A program made the translations under genes and the position numbers. Below the pieces are notes generated by a model. The model made no database searches and was not told the DNA's origin. It was given only the letters and a program-made list of their open reading frames with translations. From Haloprofundus halophilus (GTDB taxonomy: Archaea > Halobacteriota > Halobacteria > Halobacteriales > Haloferacaceae): DNA of 64,000 nt. Of this stretch, positions 16,560-25,052 are shown in pieces. Where the stretch lies: positions 239,547-303,546 of the forward strand of contig NZ_QQRR01000003.1 of NCBI RefSeq assembly GCF_003439925.1, in the 5' to 3' direction. Numbering within the stretch: the first letter of the stretch is position 1; the number at the start of each line of letters is the position of its first letter.

Positions 16560-17144
16560 ATGAGCGACAACGACAACGCGACGGACGAAACGACGGAGAC
16601 CCGACTCGTAGAGGGATGGCAAGGCCGGTATTACGAGGACTTCGAGGTGGGCGACGTGTACAAACACCCCTTCGGACGCACCGTCACCGAGACGGACAAC
16701 GTCTGGATGACGAACGTGACGATGAACCTCAACCCGATGCACTTCAACGAGGCGTACGCCGCCGAGACCGAGTTCGGCGAGCGACTCGTCGACGGCACGT
16801 TCGTCATCGCGCTCGCCGTCGGGATGAGCGTCATCGACATCTCGGTCAACGCCACCGCGAACCTCGGCTACGACCGGATTCGACACCACGCGCCGGTGTT
16901 CCACGGCGACACCATCTTCGCCGAGAGCGAAGTGCTGGAGAAGCGCGAGAGCTCCTCGCGGGACCACGTCGGCATCGTCACCACCGAACTTCGAGCGTAC
17001 AACGAGGAGGGGACGAAAGTGCTGTCGATGGAGCGCACCCCGATGGTGCTGAAGCGCGAGTACGCCCAGCCGACCGCCGCACAGCCGCCGGGGTGGCCCG
17101 AGGGAATCGGCACACAGCCGACCGACGGAGAGGCGGATGACTGA
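16560..17144 (+). CDS. MaoC-like (hot-dog) dehydratase/hydratase
   Basis: This 194-residue protein carries a MaoC-type hot-dog domain (about 24-155). The hydratase-like motif is NVTMNLNPMHFNEAYAAETEFGERLVDGTFVIAL, where Asn-Pro-Met-His and the following Gly-Glu segment form the active-site region. It probably hydrates an enoyl-CoA made by the acyl-CoA dehydrogenase upstream. It resembles short MaoC enzymes rather than the roughly 350-residue double-hot-dog mesaconyl-CoA hydratases. Its end overlaps the CoA-transferase start by 8 nt. Confidence 0.9.
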   Translation: MSDNDNATDETTETRLVEGWQGRYYEDFEVGDVYKHPFGRTVTETDNVWMTNVTMNLNPMHFNEAYAAETEFGERLVDGTFVIALAVGMSVIDISVNATANLGYDRIRHHAPVFHGDTIFAESEVLEKRESSSRDHVGIVTTELRAYNEEGTKVLSMERTPMVLKREYAQPTAAQPPGWPEGIGTQPTDGEADD

Positions 17145-18624
17145 GGCCGACGACCGAGTCGGAGACGGCGACGACCGAATCCGGGACGGGGGCGACGACC
17201 GCATCGCCGACGGACTCCCCGTCACGGACGCTGCGACGGCCGCCGAGGTCGTCGAACCGGAGGACGTCGTTCTGGTGAGCGGCTTCGGCGGCGTCGGCTA
17301 TCCGAAGCGGGTTCCCGAAGCGCTGGCCGACGACGACCGCGACCTGTCGCTGACGGTCATCTCGGGCGGGGGCGTCGGCGGCGAGATAGACGACGCGCTG
17401 GTCGAGGCCGGTCAGATGGCCCGTCGGTATCCGTTTCAGACGCGAAACGTCTCCCGATCGGCGATAAACGACCGCGAGGTCGAGTTCCACGACCGTCACA
17501 TCTCGCGGTTCGGCGACGAAGTTCGACTGGGCGACTTCGGCGACCCCGGAGTCGCGGTCGTCGAAGCCGTCGCCGTCGGCGAAGACTGGCTCGTCCCCTC
17601 GACGTCGATCGGTCACACGCCGTCGTTCGTCGCCGCCGCCGACCGTCTCGTCGTCGAGGTCAACGCCACGCAGCCTCGGCTGCTCGAACACGTCCACGAC
17701 GTGTATCTCCGCGACCTCCCGCCGAACCGCGACCCGATTCCGCTGGAGGAACCGGTCGAACGTGTCGGGTCGCCGAAACTCGAGTTCGACCCCGAGAAGC
17801 TCGTCGCGGTCGTCGAGACCGACCGTCCGGACGACCCGTACGACTTCCGGGAACCGACCGAGGCCGACGACAGTATCGCCGACAACCTCCGGACGTTTCT
17901 GGAGGCGGAACTAGAGCGGAACCCGACGCTCCGAGAGCAGATCTGCCTCCAGTTCGGCGTCGGGAGCCTCGGCAACGCGCTCATGGGTGCGCTCTCGGAG
18001 ATCGACTTCGGCGACCGCGAGGTGATCTACTTCGGCGAAGTGTTCCAGGACGGGCTGCTCGACGCCATCGACGAGGGGATGCTCTCGGGGGCGAGTGCGA
18101 CCTCGCTCGCGCTCTCGCTCGAAGGCCAAGAGCGACTGTTCGACGACATCGAGCGGTACGCCGAGGACGTCGTCCTCCGGCCGGCCGACGTGTCGAACAA
18201 CCCCGCGCTCATCGACCAGTTCGGCGTCGTCGGCGTCAACAGCGCCGTCGACGTCGACCTCTACGGGAACGCGAACGCGACCCACATCGGCGGGACGCGT
18301 ATCGTCAACGGCATCGGCGGCGGCGGCGATTTCAACCGTAACTGCCGCCTCGGGGTCATCGCGCTCCCCTCGACTGCCGCCGGCGGGGACATCTCGCGGA
18401 TCGTCCCGACGGTTCCCCACGTCGACCACACCGAACACGACCACTCGGTCGTCGTCACGGAGTACGGCGTCGCCGACCTCCGAGGGGCGAGTCCGAGCGA
18501 ACGGATGGACGCGCTCATCGACGTCGCTCACCCCGACTTCCGCGACGACCTCCGGGAGTACCGCGAGCAGGCACACGAAAACGACGGTCACGTCCCGGTC
18601 GCTGCCGACACCGAGTTCCGCTGA
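17137..18624 (+). CDS. Acetyl-CoA hydrolase/CoA-transferase family protein (Cat1-like)
   Basis: This 495-residue cytoplasmic CoA-transferase is of the acetyl-CoA hydrolase/succinyl-CoA:acid type. The likely catalytic glutamate is Glu301 in VIYFGEVFQDGLLDAIDEG, and the Gly-rich CoA site appears in VNGIGGGGDFNRNC near the C-terminus. It would activate an organic acid by transferring CoA, for example from succinyl-CoA or acetyl-CoA. The first 26 residues are a Gly/Asp-rich tail. The order acyl-CoA dehydrogenase, MaoC, CoA-transferase forms an operon that fits activation followed by beta-oxidation-like steps. Confidence 0.9.
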   Translation: MTEADDRVGDGDDRIRDGGDDRIADGLPVTDAATAAEVVEPEDVVLVSGFGGVGYPKRVPEALADDDRDLSLTVISGGGVGGEIDDALVEAGQMARRYPFQTRNVSRSAINDREVEFHDRHISRFGDEVRLGDFGDPGVAVVEAVAVGEDWLVPSTSIGHTPSFVAAADRLVVEVNATQPRLLEHVHDVYLRDLPPNRDPIPLEEPVERVGSPKLEFDPEKLVAVVETDRPDDPYDFREPTEADDSIADNLRTFLEAELERNPTLREQICLQFGVGSLGNALMGALSEIDFGDREVIYFGEVFQDGLLDAIDEGMLSGASATSLALSLEGQERLFDDIERYAEDVVLRPADVSNNPALIDQFGVVGVNSAVDVDLYGNANATHIGGTRIVNGIGGGGDFNRNCRLGVIALPSTAAGGDISRIVPTVPHVDHTEHDHSVVVTEYGVADLRGASPSERMDALIDVAHPDFRDDLREYREQAHENDGHVPVAADTEFR

Positions 18625-18702
18625 GATTCACCGGCGACGGTAGCGAGTCGAGGTCGCCGTTCGCGGCGCTTTCCGGGGAGGTGGAGTAAGGTTTACAGGT
18701 GG

Positions 18703-18714
18703 CGTTATACTTAT
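18703..18714 (+). promoter_or_regulatory. TATA-box promoter of the TRAP binding-protein gene
   Basis: The element cgttatacttat lies about 29 nt before ATG 18743, supporting that internal ATG as the start of the lipoprotein gene. Confidence 0.5.
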
Positions 18715-18742
18715 GTACCATAATGATTATTGTCAAACGTCT

Positions 18743-19837
18743 ATGTCAGACGATAGCAATCGGCGTCGGGATGTTTTAAAAGGATTGGCGACGCTCGGAA
18801 CGATCGGATTGGCCGGTTGTTCCGACTCGAGCGGTGGCGGCGGCAACAACAGCAGCGGTGGCGGCGGTAGCGGCGGCGACCAGTATCAGATGGTCATCGC
18901 AGGGGCGGGGTCCGGCACGTCGACGCAGCAGGCCGCGCAGGCGCTCGCACGCGCCGCGAGCCAACACAGCGACAGCCTCTCCATCACCGTCCAGGTGACG
19001 GACGGGTGGACCGCGAACCTCTACGAGTTCGACGGCGGAAACTTCGACACGCTCGGGGTGGACAACAACTCGTTGGCGAAAGCGATGAGCGAGAGCGGTC
19101 CGTTCGCGGAGGACGCGGTCGACTCGCTTCCGATGCAAGGGTTCGTGTTCACTAACCTCGAAATGCACTGGGTGGCGATGGAGGGGTCGGACATCCAGTC
19201 GACCGCCGACCTCCAGGACGGCGGCTACACCATCTACCCGATACAACCGGGCTTCGGTACTCGGCTGCTCACGGAGGAGGTCATCAAGGAAGCCGGTCTC
19301 TGGGAACCGAACGAGATACTCAACGTCGACACGACCGACATCCCGGGTGCCGTCGAAGAGGACCGCGTGGACGCGCTCTGTGTGTACGGTGCCAACGGCG
19401 TCAACCTCTCCAGTTGGGTGCAGGAGGTCGACGTCCGCAGTAACGGTCGCCTCTATCTCATGGAAGTCGACGACAACTTCCGTCAGGCGATCGAGAACGT
19501 CCCCGGTGCGCTTCTCAACGACTGGGAGGAGTACCCGTACGAGTGGGAACAGGAGGTCAACAACGTCACCGAGACGACGACGTCGTGGGTTCTCGCCGGG
19601 CAGTGGGCGTTCGGTCCGGACGTCCCCGCCAGCGCGGCCCGCGAGGTCGCGCGTCTCTCCGCGGAACACCACGAGGCGATTCGACAGGCCGACCCGACGG
19701 CGATCGACCACTCGGGCATCGAATCGATGACCTCCGCGGTCATGCCGGACCTCGAAATCCACCCGGGCGTCGCCCAGTACTGGAAGGATAACAACGCCTG
19801 GAACGACGAGTGGACCGAAGGGTCGACGAACGAGTAA
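18743..19837 (+). CDS. TAXI-family TRAP transporter solute-binding lipoprotein
   Basis: This 364-residue Tat lipoprotein (NRRRDVLKGLATLGTIGLAGC, Cys26) has a Ser/Gly linker and then a TAXI-type binding domain: MVIAGAGSGTSTQQAAQALAR is the diagnostic first strand and helix, followed by SLSITVQVTDGWTANLYEF and the STADLQDGGYTIYP segment. TAXI proteins bind organic acids or amino acids and deliver them to a fused TRAP permease, encoded immediately downstream. A frame extension to 18713 is possible but would bury the signal peptide. Confidence 0.92.
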   Translation: MSDDSNRRRDVLKGLATLGTIGLAGCSDSSGGGGNNSSGGGGSGGDQYQMVIAGAGSGTSTQQAAQALARAASQHSDSLSITVQVTDGWTANLYEFDGGNFDTLGVDNNSLAKAMSESGPFAEDAVDSLPMQGFVFTNLEMHWVAMEGSDIQSTADLQDGGYTIYPIQPGFGTRLLTEEVIKEAGLWEPNEILNVDTTDIPGAVEEDRVDALCVYGANGVNLSSWVQEVDVRSNGRLYLMEVDDNFRQAIENVPGALLNDWEEYPYEWEQEVNNVTETTTSWVLAGQWAFGPDVPASAAREVARLSAEHHEAIRQADPTAIDHSGIESMTSAVMPDLEIHPGVAQYWKDNNAWNDEWTEGSTNE

Positions 19838-19970
19838 CCGCCGGCGGGCGAACGCTTCAACAATTCACACACAACTTACTATACGCAGCAACTTGATCAT
19901 TAATCATGCAGAAGTTTAGGCGGCAACGAGAGCGGTCACACGTAACGGCTACCGGAGGGAGTGAGTAGAC

Positions 19971-22082
19971 GTGAGCGAGACAGCCGACGACGTCGAATCA
20001 GGTGCAAACCAGGGATTCGACACGGAGAGTCCGGGCGACGCGGAACTCGTGTCGATGCGCAACGTGCTCATCTTGCTCTCCGTCGTCTTCTGGGGCATCG
20101 TCATCTGGTACGCGTGGAGTCAGATGATGCCGCGTGCGCAGTACGGGGTCATCTTCTTCGGAGCCATCCTCGAACTGTTCATCCTCACCGAGTTGATGGA
20201 TCTCGCCGGCGGCGGCCGAGACCACCTCGTAGACGACCTCAAACGCGCCTACGGGCCGGGGAACCGATCCGAGGCGGCGTTGCTGACTCTCTGTGCGCTC
20301 ATCGTCGCAGTCACCTGCGTGTACGTCATAATGAACTTCCAGGAGCTGTACGTCACCCGACAGGGTCGCGCGTTCCAGTACGAAATCTACATGGCGGCGA
20401 TCTTCACGCTCGTGATAATCTACCTCACGTGGCGGTCGTTCGGAATCACGTTCCTCTCAATCATCCTGTTGGGGATCGCCTACGGTCGCTGGGGGATGTT
20501 CGCGCCCGGACCGCTCGCACACGGCGGTATCGGCTGGGACCGACTCATGCGCATCCTCGTACTCAGCGTCGACGGCTTCTTCGGCTTCCTGACGCAACTC
20601 GTCGCGGCGTGGATCGCGCTGTTCCTCCTGTACGCGGGGTTCCTCAAGTCGTACGGCGCGTTCGACCTCATCATGCGGTTGGCGTTCCGTTCGGCGCGGT
20701 ACATCGACTCCGGTATCGCCCAGACGGCGGTGTTGGCCTCCGCGATAATCGGCTCCGTCAACGGGAGCCAGACGGCGAACGCCGGAATGACCGGGTCGTT
20801 CACCATCCCGCTGATGAAGCGAAACGGGATGAAACCCGAGACCTCCGGTGCGATCGAAGCCGTTGCATCTACCTCCGGACAGGTACTCCCGCCGGTGATG
20901 GGCGCGGCCGCGTTCATCATGGCCTCTCTCATCACGGGCATCACGTACGCCGACGTCATCGTCGCCGGCCTGATTCCGGCGGCGGTGCTCGTCGTGACCA
21001 TCTTCATCGCGGTCCACTACGTCTCGGTGCCGCAGCTCGACGACACCGACCCCGAGAAGCTCATCGCCGATCCGATGCCGCGCTCGGAGTTCCTGACCGA
21101 GACCATCAAGTACGGCATCCCGCTCGCCGTCCTCATCTACCAGCTCGGAATCGTGCAGGTGACCGTGATGACGGCGGCGCTGTGGACGGCGACGGCGATG
21201 CTGGCCACCGGCACGCTGATTCCGCTGCTGCAGGCGAGCGCAGGTGTCAGCGACGAGACGACGAGTCAGTCGGCCCGCCGGAGCGTCTGGGAGACGTTAG
21301 ACGGCGCGCGCGAGGGCGTCGTCGTACTCGCGCCGGTTGCGATTATCCTCGGCGCGATCAACGGCGTCGTCGACATACTCACCGCGACCGGAGTGCCGAC
21401 ATCCATCTCACTGACGCTGATGCAGTTGGCGGGCGGCCAACTCTGGCTCGCCGCCATCCTGGCGATGATTATCTGTATCATCCTCGGGCTGGGGATGCCG
21501 ACGACGGCGTCGTACACCATCGTCGCGCTGCTCATCGCGCCGACGCTCATCAACCAGTTCTTCCTGCCGGAGCTGGCGGCGCACTTCTTCGTGTTCTACG
21601 CGGCGATTCTGGCGGGACTCACCCCGCCGATTGCGACCTGTGTCGCGGTGGCCTGCGGTATCGCGGGCGCGGACTTCTGGAAGAGCTGCTGGGAGGCGAT
21701 CAAGCTCTCGGCACCGCTTTTCATCCTGCCGTTCACCTTCATCTACCACCCCGAAGTCGTCTCCGGTACGTTCGATTCGCTGGCGTTGACCTCGGGGGCG
21801 TTCGCGATGCTGGGCGCGATTGCGATGATTCACGGCATCAACTACCCGTTCGCGTTCGCGAGGACTATCTCGCTACCCGCCCGTCTCGCGTACGCCGTAC
21901 TCGGCTTCGTCACGATGGTTCATCCCTCGCGGACGATACAGCTGTTCGCGCTGGGCGTCGTCGTCGCGATGTACATCGTCCAAGCGATCGCCGGCCGGCC
22001 GGACCCCGTCGGCGTTCTCCGAAGTTCGCTCGGGTTCTCCGGTGACGGACGACCGCAGGCGGGCGGAGCGAAGCGAGAGTAG
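19971..22082 (+). CDS. TRAP transporter permease, fused DctQ-DctM type (TAXI-associated)
   Basis: This 703-residue membrane protein starts at GTG. An N-terminal four-helix DctQ-like part (about 28-165) is fused to a large DctM domain. Conserved motifs are GSVNGSQTANAGMTGSFTIP, EAVASTSGQVLPPVMGAAAF, GLGMPTTASYTIVALLIAP and AGLTPPIATCVAVACGIAG. It is the secondary transporter partner of the TAXI binding protein 133 bp upstream and probably uses the sodium gradient. This pair is the likely import route for the compound degraded by the neighbouring enzymes. Confidence 0.93.
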   Translation: MSETADDVESGANQGFDTESPGDAELVSMRNVLILLSVVFWGIVIWYAWSQMMPRAQYGVIFFGAILELFILTELMDLAGGGRDHLVDDLKRAYGPGNRSEAALLTLCALIVAVTCVYVIMNFQELYVTRQGRAFQYEIYMAAIFTLVIIYLTWRSFGITFLSIILLGIAYGRWGMFAPGPLAHGGIGWDRLMRILVLSVDGFFGFLTQLVAAWIALFLLYAGFLKSYGAFDLIMRLAFRSARYIDSGIAQTAVLASAIIGSVNGSQTANAGMTGSFTIPLMKRNGMKPETSGAIEAVASTSGQVLPPVMGAAAFIMASLITGITYADVIVAGLIPAAVLVVTIFIAVHYVSVPQLDDTDPEKLIADPMPRSEFLTETIKYGIPLAVLIYQLGIVQVTVMTAALWTATAMLATGTLIPLLQASAGVSDETTSQSARRSVWETLDGAREGVVVLAPVAIILGAINGVVDILTATGVPTSISLTLMQLAGGQLWLAAILAMIICIILGLGMPTTASYTIVALLIAPTLINQFFLPELAAHFFVFYAAILAGLTPPIATCVAVACGIAGADFWKSCWEAIKLSAPLFILPFTFIYHPEVVSGTFDSLALTSGAFAMLGAIAMIHGINYPFAFARTISLPARLAYAVLGFVTMVHPSRTIQLFALGVVVAMYIVQAIAGRPDPVGVLRSSLGFSGDGRPQAGGAKRE

Positions 22083-22166
22083 CCGACGCCCCGAGTCGTC
22101 GGTCGGCCGTTCTCTTTTCCGTTCCCGCGTGGGAACTGTTTTGTCCGTGCCGCGGTAGTGGTACGC

Positions 22167-22775
22167 ATGGATATCGCAATCGTCCTCTTCGAGGGCGTCG
22201 ACGAACTCGACGCCATCGCGCCGTACGAGGTTTTCGACAACGCCCGCGCCGCGGGCGCGGACGTGACGGTAACGCTGTGTACGATAGACGACGTCGAGGA
22301 GGTGACCGCCAGCCACGGCGTTCGCATCGGTGTCGACCGCCGACTCTCGGACCTCGCTCCGGACATGGTGCTCGTACCGGGCGGTCAGTGGGCGAGTCGC
22401 GGCGAGACGGGCGCGTGGGCGGAGGCCGAGCGAGGCGTCGTTCCGGAAGCGATTGCGGAACTCTACGACGACGGCGTCGCCGTCGCGGGAGTCTGTACCG
22501 GCGGAATGCTGCTCGCCCGGGCCGGAATCACCGACGGACGGCCGGCTATCACCCACGCCAGCGCCGTATCCGACCTCCGGGAATCGGGCGCTGAAATCGT
22601 CGACGCTCGGGTCGTCGACGACGGGGACGTAGTGACCGCCGGCGGCGTCACCTCGGGGCTCGACCTGGCGTTTCACGTCGTTCGCCGCGAGTTCGGCGAC
22701 GAGATCGCCGACGCCGTCGCCGAACAGATGGAGTACGACCCGCGGGGACCGGTCCACGCGGCCGACCCGGCCTGA
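22167..22775 (+). CDS. DJ-1/PfpI family protein
   Basis: This 202-residue protein has the flavodoxin-like DJ-1/PfpI fold. The nucleophile-elbow cysteine is in VAGVCTGGMLLARAGI, and the partner acidic residue is in FEGVDELDAIAPYEVFDN. Members are glutamine-amidotransferase-like hydrolases, glyoxalase III-type enzymes or isocyanide hydratases. The length and lack of an AraC domain suggest an enzyme rather than a regulator. ATG 22167 is preferred over an earlier in-frame codon because the protein then starts at the first strand (MDIAIVLFE). Confidence 0.88.
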   Translation: MDIAIVLFEGVDELDAIAPYEVFDNARAAGADVTVTLCTIDDVEEVTASHGVRIGVDRRLSDLAPDMVLVPGGQWASRGETGAWAEAERGVVPEAIAELYDDGVAVAGVCTGGMLLARAGITDGRPAITHASAVSDLRESGAEIVDARVVDDGDVVTAGGVTSGLDLAFHVVRREFGDEIADAVAEQMEYDPRGPVHAADPA

Positions 22776-22950
22776 ATCGAACTCGGCGAATTCGACGCGT
22801 CTGGGGCCGAGAGCGCGTCTCCGACCACCGGAGCTCGTCCCAATCGAGATTTGTAGAGAGAGCGGCTTACCGAACCGCTTTGTCGTCGGTACGGCGAGTC
22901 GCTGTCGAGAGACGATAAAACGAGTCAGCGTCGAGAGATGGTACGACGAG

Positions 22951-23010
22951 TCGCTGCTGTGAACGGCGCTACGCTGCTGTGAACGGCGCTACGCTGCTGT
23001 GAACGGCGCT
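22951..23010. repeat. Tandem 20-bp repeat, three copies
   Basis: Three almost identical units of acgctgctgtgaacggcgct (the first begins tc) start at 22951, 22971 and 22991, just downstream of the DHDPS-like gene's stop on the opposite strand. Copies 2 and 3 are identical, indicating recent slippage. The related shorter string cgagtc...gagagatgg occurs just upstream. Confidence 0.88.
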
Positions 23011-23033
23011 ACGAAGCGGTGTAGGAGTCGGTG

Positions 23034-23921
23034 CTACAGCGTCGGGACGTCCTGTTCGTCGAGCCACGCGTCGATGGCCGCCAGGCCGTCGTCACCGACG
23101 TCGTCGTACGGCGGCCGCGGCGGACCGACGTCGACCCCCGAGAGACGCGTCGCGGCCTTACAGACGGCGGTGAGCCCCGTCGTCACCTCGTCCGGGGGGA
23201 ACGTGCCGAAACTACGCTGGGCGCGGACCGCCGTCTCCAGGTCGCCGTCGCGGTACGCTTCGTAGACCCGCATCGCGGGAACCGTCGCCGGAGCGGGGAT
23301 GACCGCGCCCGACCCGCCGGCCTGCAGCGTCGGGAGGAGAACGTCCATCGTCGTGAACACCTCGGCGTGTCCCGCGTGGTGGATGCGTTCGAGGAGCCAC
23401 CCGACTTTCTGCCAGTCCCGCGAACTCTCCTTGACGTACTCGACGCCGTCGATTCGGGCGACCGCCAGCATCGTCTCTTTCGCCATGTCGACCGTCACGG
23501 CGGGGTTGTTGTAGACGAGAATCGGGAGCTCCGTCTCGGCGGCGATGGCCTCGTAGTAGCGGACGATAGCGTCGTGACTCGGCGGCATCCCCCACGGCGG
23601 CATAGCGAGCAGTCCGTCGACGCCCGCGTCCTCGGCGTGAGAGACTAAGTCGGCGACGACCGACTGAGCGGGGTAGGAGACGCCCGCGAGCACCGGTTTT
23701 CGCCCGTCGACGGCGTCGACAGTCTCGCTTATCAGCGTCTTCCGTTCCTCGGGTGCGAGCGCGGCGGTCTCTTGGACTCCGGTTCCGGAGGCGACGACGG
23801 CGTGACACCCGCACTCCAGCGTGAACGCCACGCTGTCGGCGACTCGGTCGACAGCGAGGTCACCGTGTTCGTTTATCGGCGTTACCACTGGTGCGACGAC
23901 ACCCGTGATCGGTTCTGTCAT
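23034..23921 (-). CDS. Dihydrodipicolinate synthase/N-acetylneuraminate lyase family protein
   Basis: This 295-residue TIM-barrel aldolase has the Schiff-base Lys164 in VEYVKESSRD and the proton-relay Tyr137 in ILVYNNPAVTVD. The canonical GTTGE loop reads GTGVQE (46-51). Such Class I aldolases cleave or condense pyruvate with aldehydes or 2-oxo acids. The altered loop and accessory location make a catabolic lyase more likely than lysine biosynthesis. It is in the same direction as the downstream-lying dehydrogenase gene at 23962-24834, with only 40 nt between them. Confidence 0.9.
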   Translation of the reverse strand: MTEPITGVVAPVVTPINEHGDLAVDRVADSVAFTLECGCHAVVASGTGVQETAALAPEERKTLISETVDAVDGRKPVLAGVSYPAQSVVADLVSHAEDAGVDGLLAMPPWGMPPSHDAIVRYYEAIAAETELPILVYNNPAVTVDMAKETMLAVARIDGVEYVKESSRDWQKVGWLLERIHHAGHAEVFTTMDVLLPTLQAGGSGAVIPAPATVPAMRVYEAYRDGDLETAVRAQRSFGTFPPDEVTTGLTAVCKAATRLSGVDVGPPRPPYDDVGDDGLAAIDAWLDEQDVPTL

Positions 23922-23954
23922 GGTTGTCTCGTGCGAACGATTACCGATAGAGGG

Positions 23955-23961
23955 TAAAAAA
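23955..23961 (-). terminator. Possible oligo-T terminator
   Basis: On the minus strand a run of six T residues directly follows the stop codon of the dehydrogenase gene at 23962. It is short and could be read through into the DHDPS-like gene. Confidence 0.25.
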
Positions 23962-24834
23962 CTACCTCCGCATCATCTGCTGCTCGACGAACTCGTAGGC
24001 GCGGGTCATGTCCGCCTCGCCGCCCTGCCGGACCCGAGCGTAACCGACCAGGTTCCGGACGACGCCGCCCAGGAGCGCGGACGCGTCGTGGGCCTCCGCG
24101 AACTCCGCGAACAGGCGGATGTCCTTCTCCATCAGTTCGAGCGGGAAGCCCATGTCGTACTCGCCGGTGAGCACGTAGTTCGGGAACTTCTCCTCCGTCG
24201 CGCTGTTGCGACCGCTCCCGGCGCTGAACGCGTCCACGAGCGTCTCGCCGTCGAGTCCGGCCGCGCGGCCGAGCGCGACCGCCTCGGAGGTCGCCAGGAA
24301 CCCTGCGAACGACAGATAGTTGTTGAGCAGTTTCACGGCGTGACCGTGACCCGGCCGTTCGCCGACGTGGAGCACGTCGGCCGCGAACGACTCGAACAGC
24401 GGGAGACACGCCTCGTAGACCGCCTCGTCGCCACCGACCATGACCGAGAGCGACCCCGCGCGGGCCCCGGAGGGTCCGCCGCTGACCGGCGCGCCGAGTA
24501 CGTCGACGTCGCGGTCGTCGAGCAGCGCGGCGACGCGTTCGGTCGTCGACGGCGTCGACGTCGAGAGGTCGACGAGAACCGAGCCCGAATCGAACGCCTC
24601 CGCGGCCTCCTCGACGACCGTCTCGACGACGTCGGGCGTCGGAAGCGAGAGAAACACCACGTCGGCACCGGCGGCGGCGTCGGCGGCGGTGTCGGCGGGG
24701 GTCGCTCCGTGCGCCTCCAGTCGTTCCACGGCGCTGCGGTCGAGGTCGAACGCGGTCACGCTGTGCTCCGCTACGAGGTGTTCGGCTATCGGACCGCCCA
24801 TCTGGCCGAGTCCGACGACTCCTACGGCTACCAT
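23962..24834 (-). CDS. 3-hydroxyisobutyrate dehydrogenase-like NAD(P)-binding protein
   Basis: This 290-residue beta-hydroxyacid dehydrogenase has the Rossmann motif VGLGQMGGPIAEHL (GxGxxG 8-13), the substrate block APVSGGPSGARAG, and the catalytic Lys168 in AVKLLNNYLSFAG. Members oxidise 3-hydroxyisobutyrate, tartronate semialdehyde or 2-(hydroxymethyl)glutarate-type acids. It lies divergent from a paralogue at 25053-25931 and ahead of a DHDPS-like lyase on the same strand, so it probably forms an oxidation/cleavage unit with them. Confidence 0.92.
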   Translation of the reverse strand: MVAVGVVGLGQMGGPIAEHLVAEHSVTAFDLDRSAVERLEAHGATPADTAADAAAGADVVFLSLPTPDVVETVVEEAAEAFDSGSVLVDLSTSTPSTTERVAALLDDRDVDVLGAPVSGGPSGARAGSLSVMVGGDEAVYEACLPLFESFAADVLHVGERPGHGHAVKLLNNYLSFAGFLATSEAVALGRAAGLDGETLVDAFSAGSGRNSATEEKFPNYVLTGEYDMGFPLELMEKDIRLFAEFAEAHDASALLGGVVRNLVGYARVRQGGEADMTRAYEFVEQQMMRR

Positions 24835-24958
24835 ACGTCGACTAACCTCGCTCGACCGTCTTAACTCCCCACGCCTCGAATTTCCGCGACCTGCGTTCCG
24901 ACGGATGCTCGTCGGACGTAGCGGTACGGAACTCCGTGACGCGAAGATTCATTATCGG

Positions 24959-24974
24959 ACACGTGACAACGTGT
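24959..24974. promoter_or_regulatory. Perfect 6-4-6 inverted repeat in a divergent promoter region
   Basis: ACACGT-gaca-ACGTGT forms a perfect dyad between two divergent dehydrogenase genes. A TATA-like gattcattatc (about 24946-24956) precedes it, placing the dyad between promoter and the small ORF start at 24985. That position fits a repressor site. Confidence 0.4.
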
Positions 24975-24984
24975 ACCACTACAC

Positions 24985-25050
24985 ATGAGCGATTACCGTA
25001 GCGAAACGCTTCGTACGACGACGGACGGCGACCGACGGGCCGGCGAGTGA
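24985..25050 (+). CDS. Possible 21-residue leader ORF
   Basis: MSDYRSETLRTTTDGDRRAGE runs from ATG 24985 to a stop at 25048-25050, with the dehydrogenase ATG two bases later. The start lies about 30 nt from a TATA-like element, as expected for a leaderless first cistron. It may couple translation of the dehydrogenase or may be a fortuitous ORF. Confidence 0.25.
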   Translation: MSDYRSETLRTTTDGDRRAGE

Positions 25051-25052
25051 CG

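Noticed and set aside
19961..22045. 694-codon Arg/His-rich frame overlapping the TRAP permease gene
   Set aside because: It is a shifted-frame shadow of a gene with strong DctM motifs; its composition (Arg-rich) is unlike haloarchaeal proteins.
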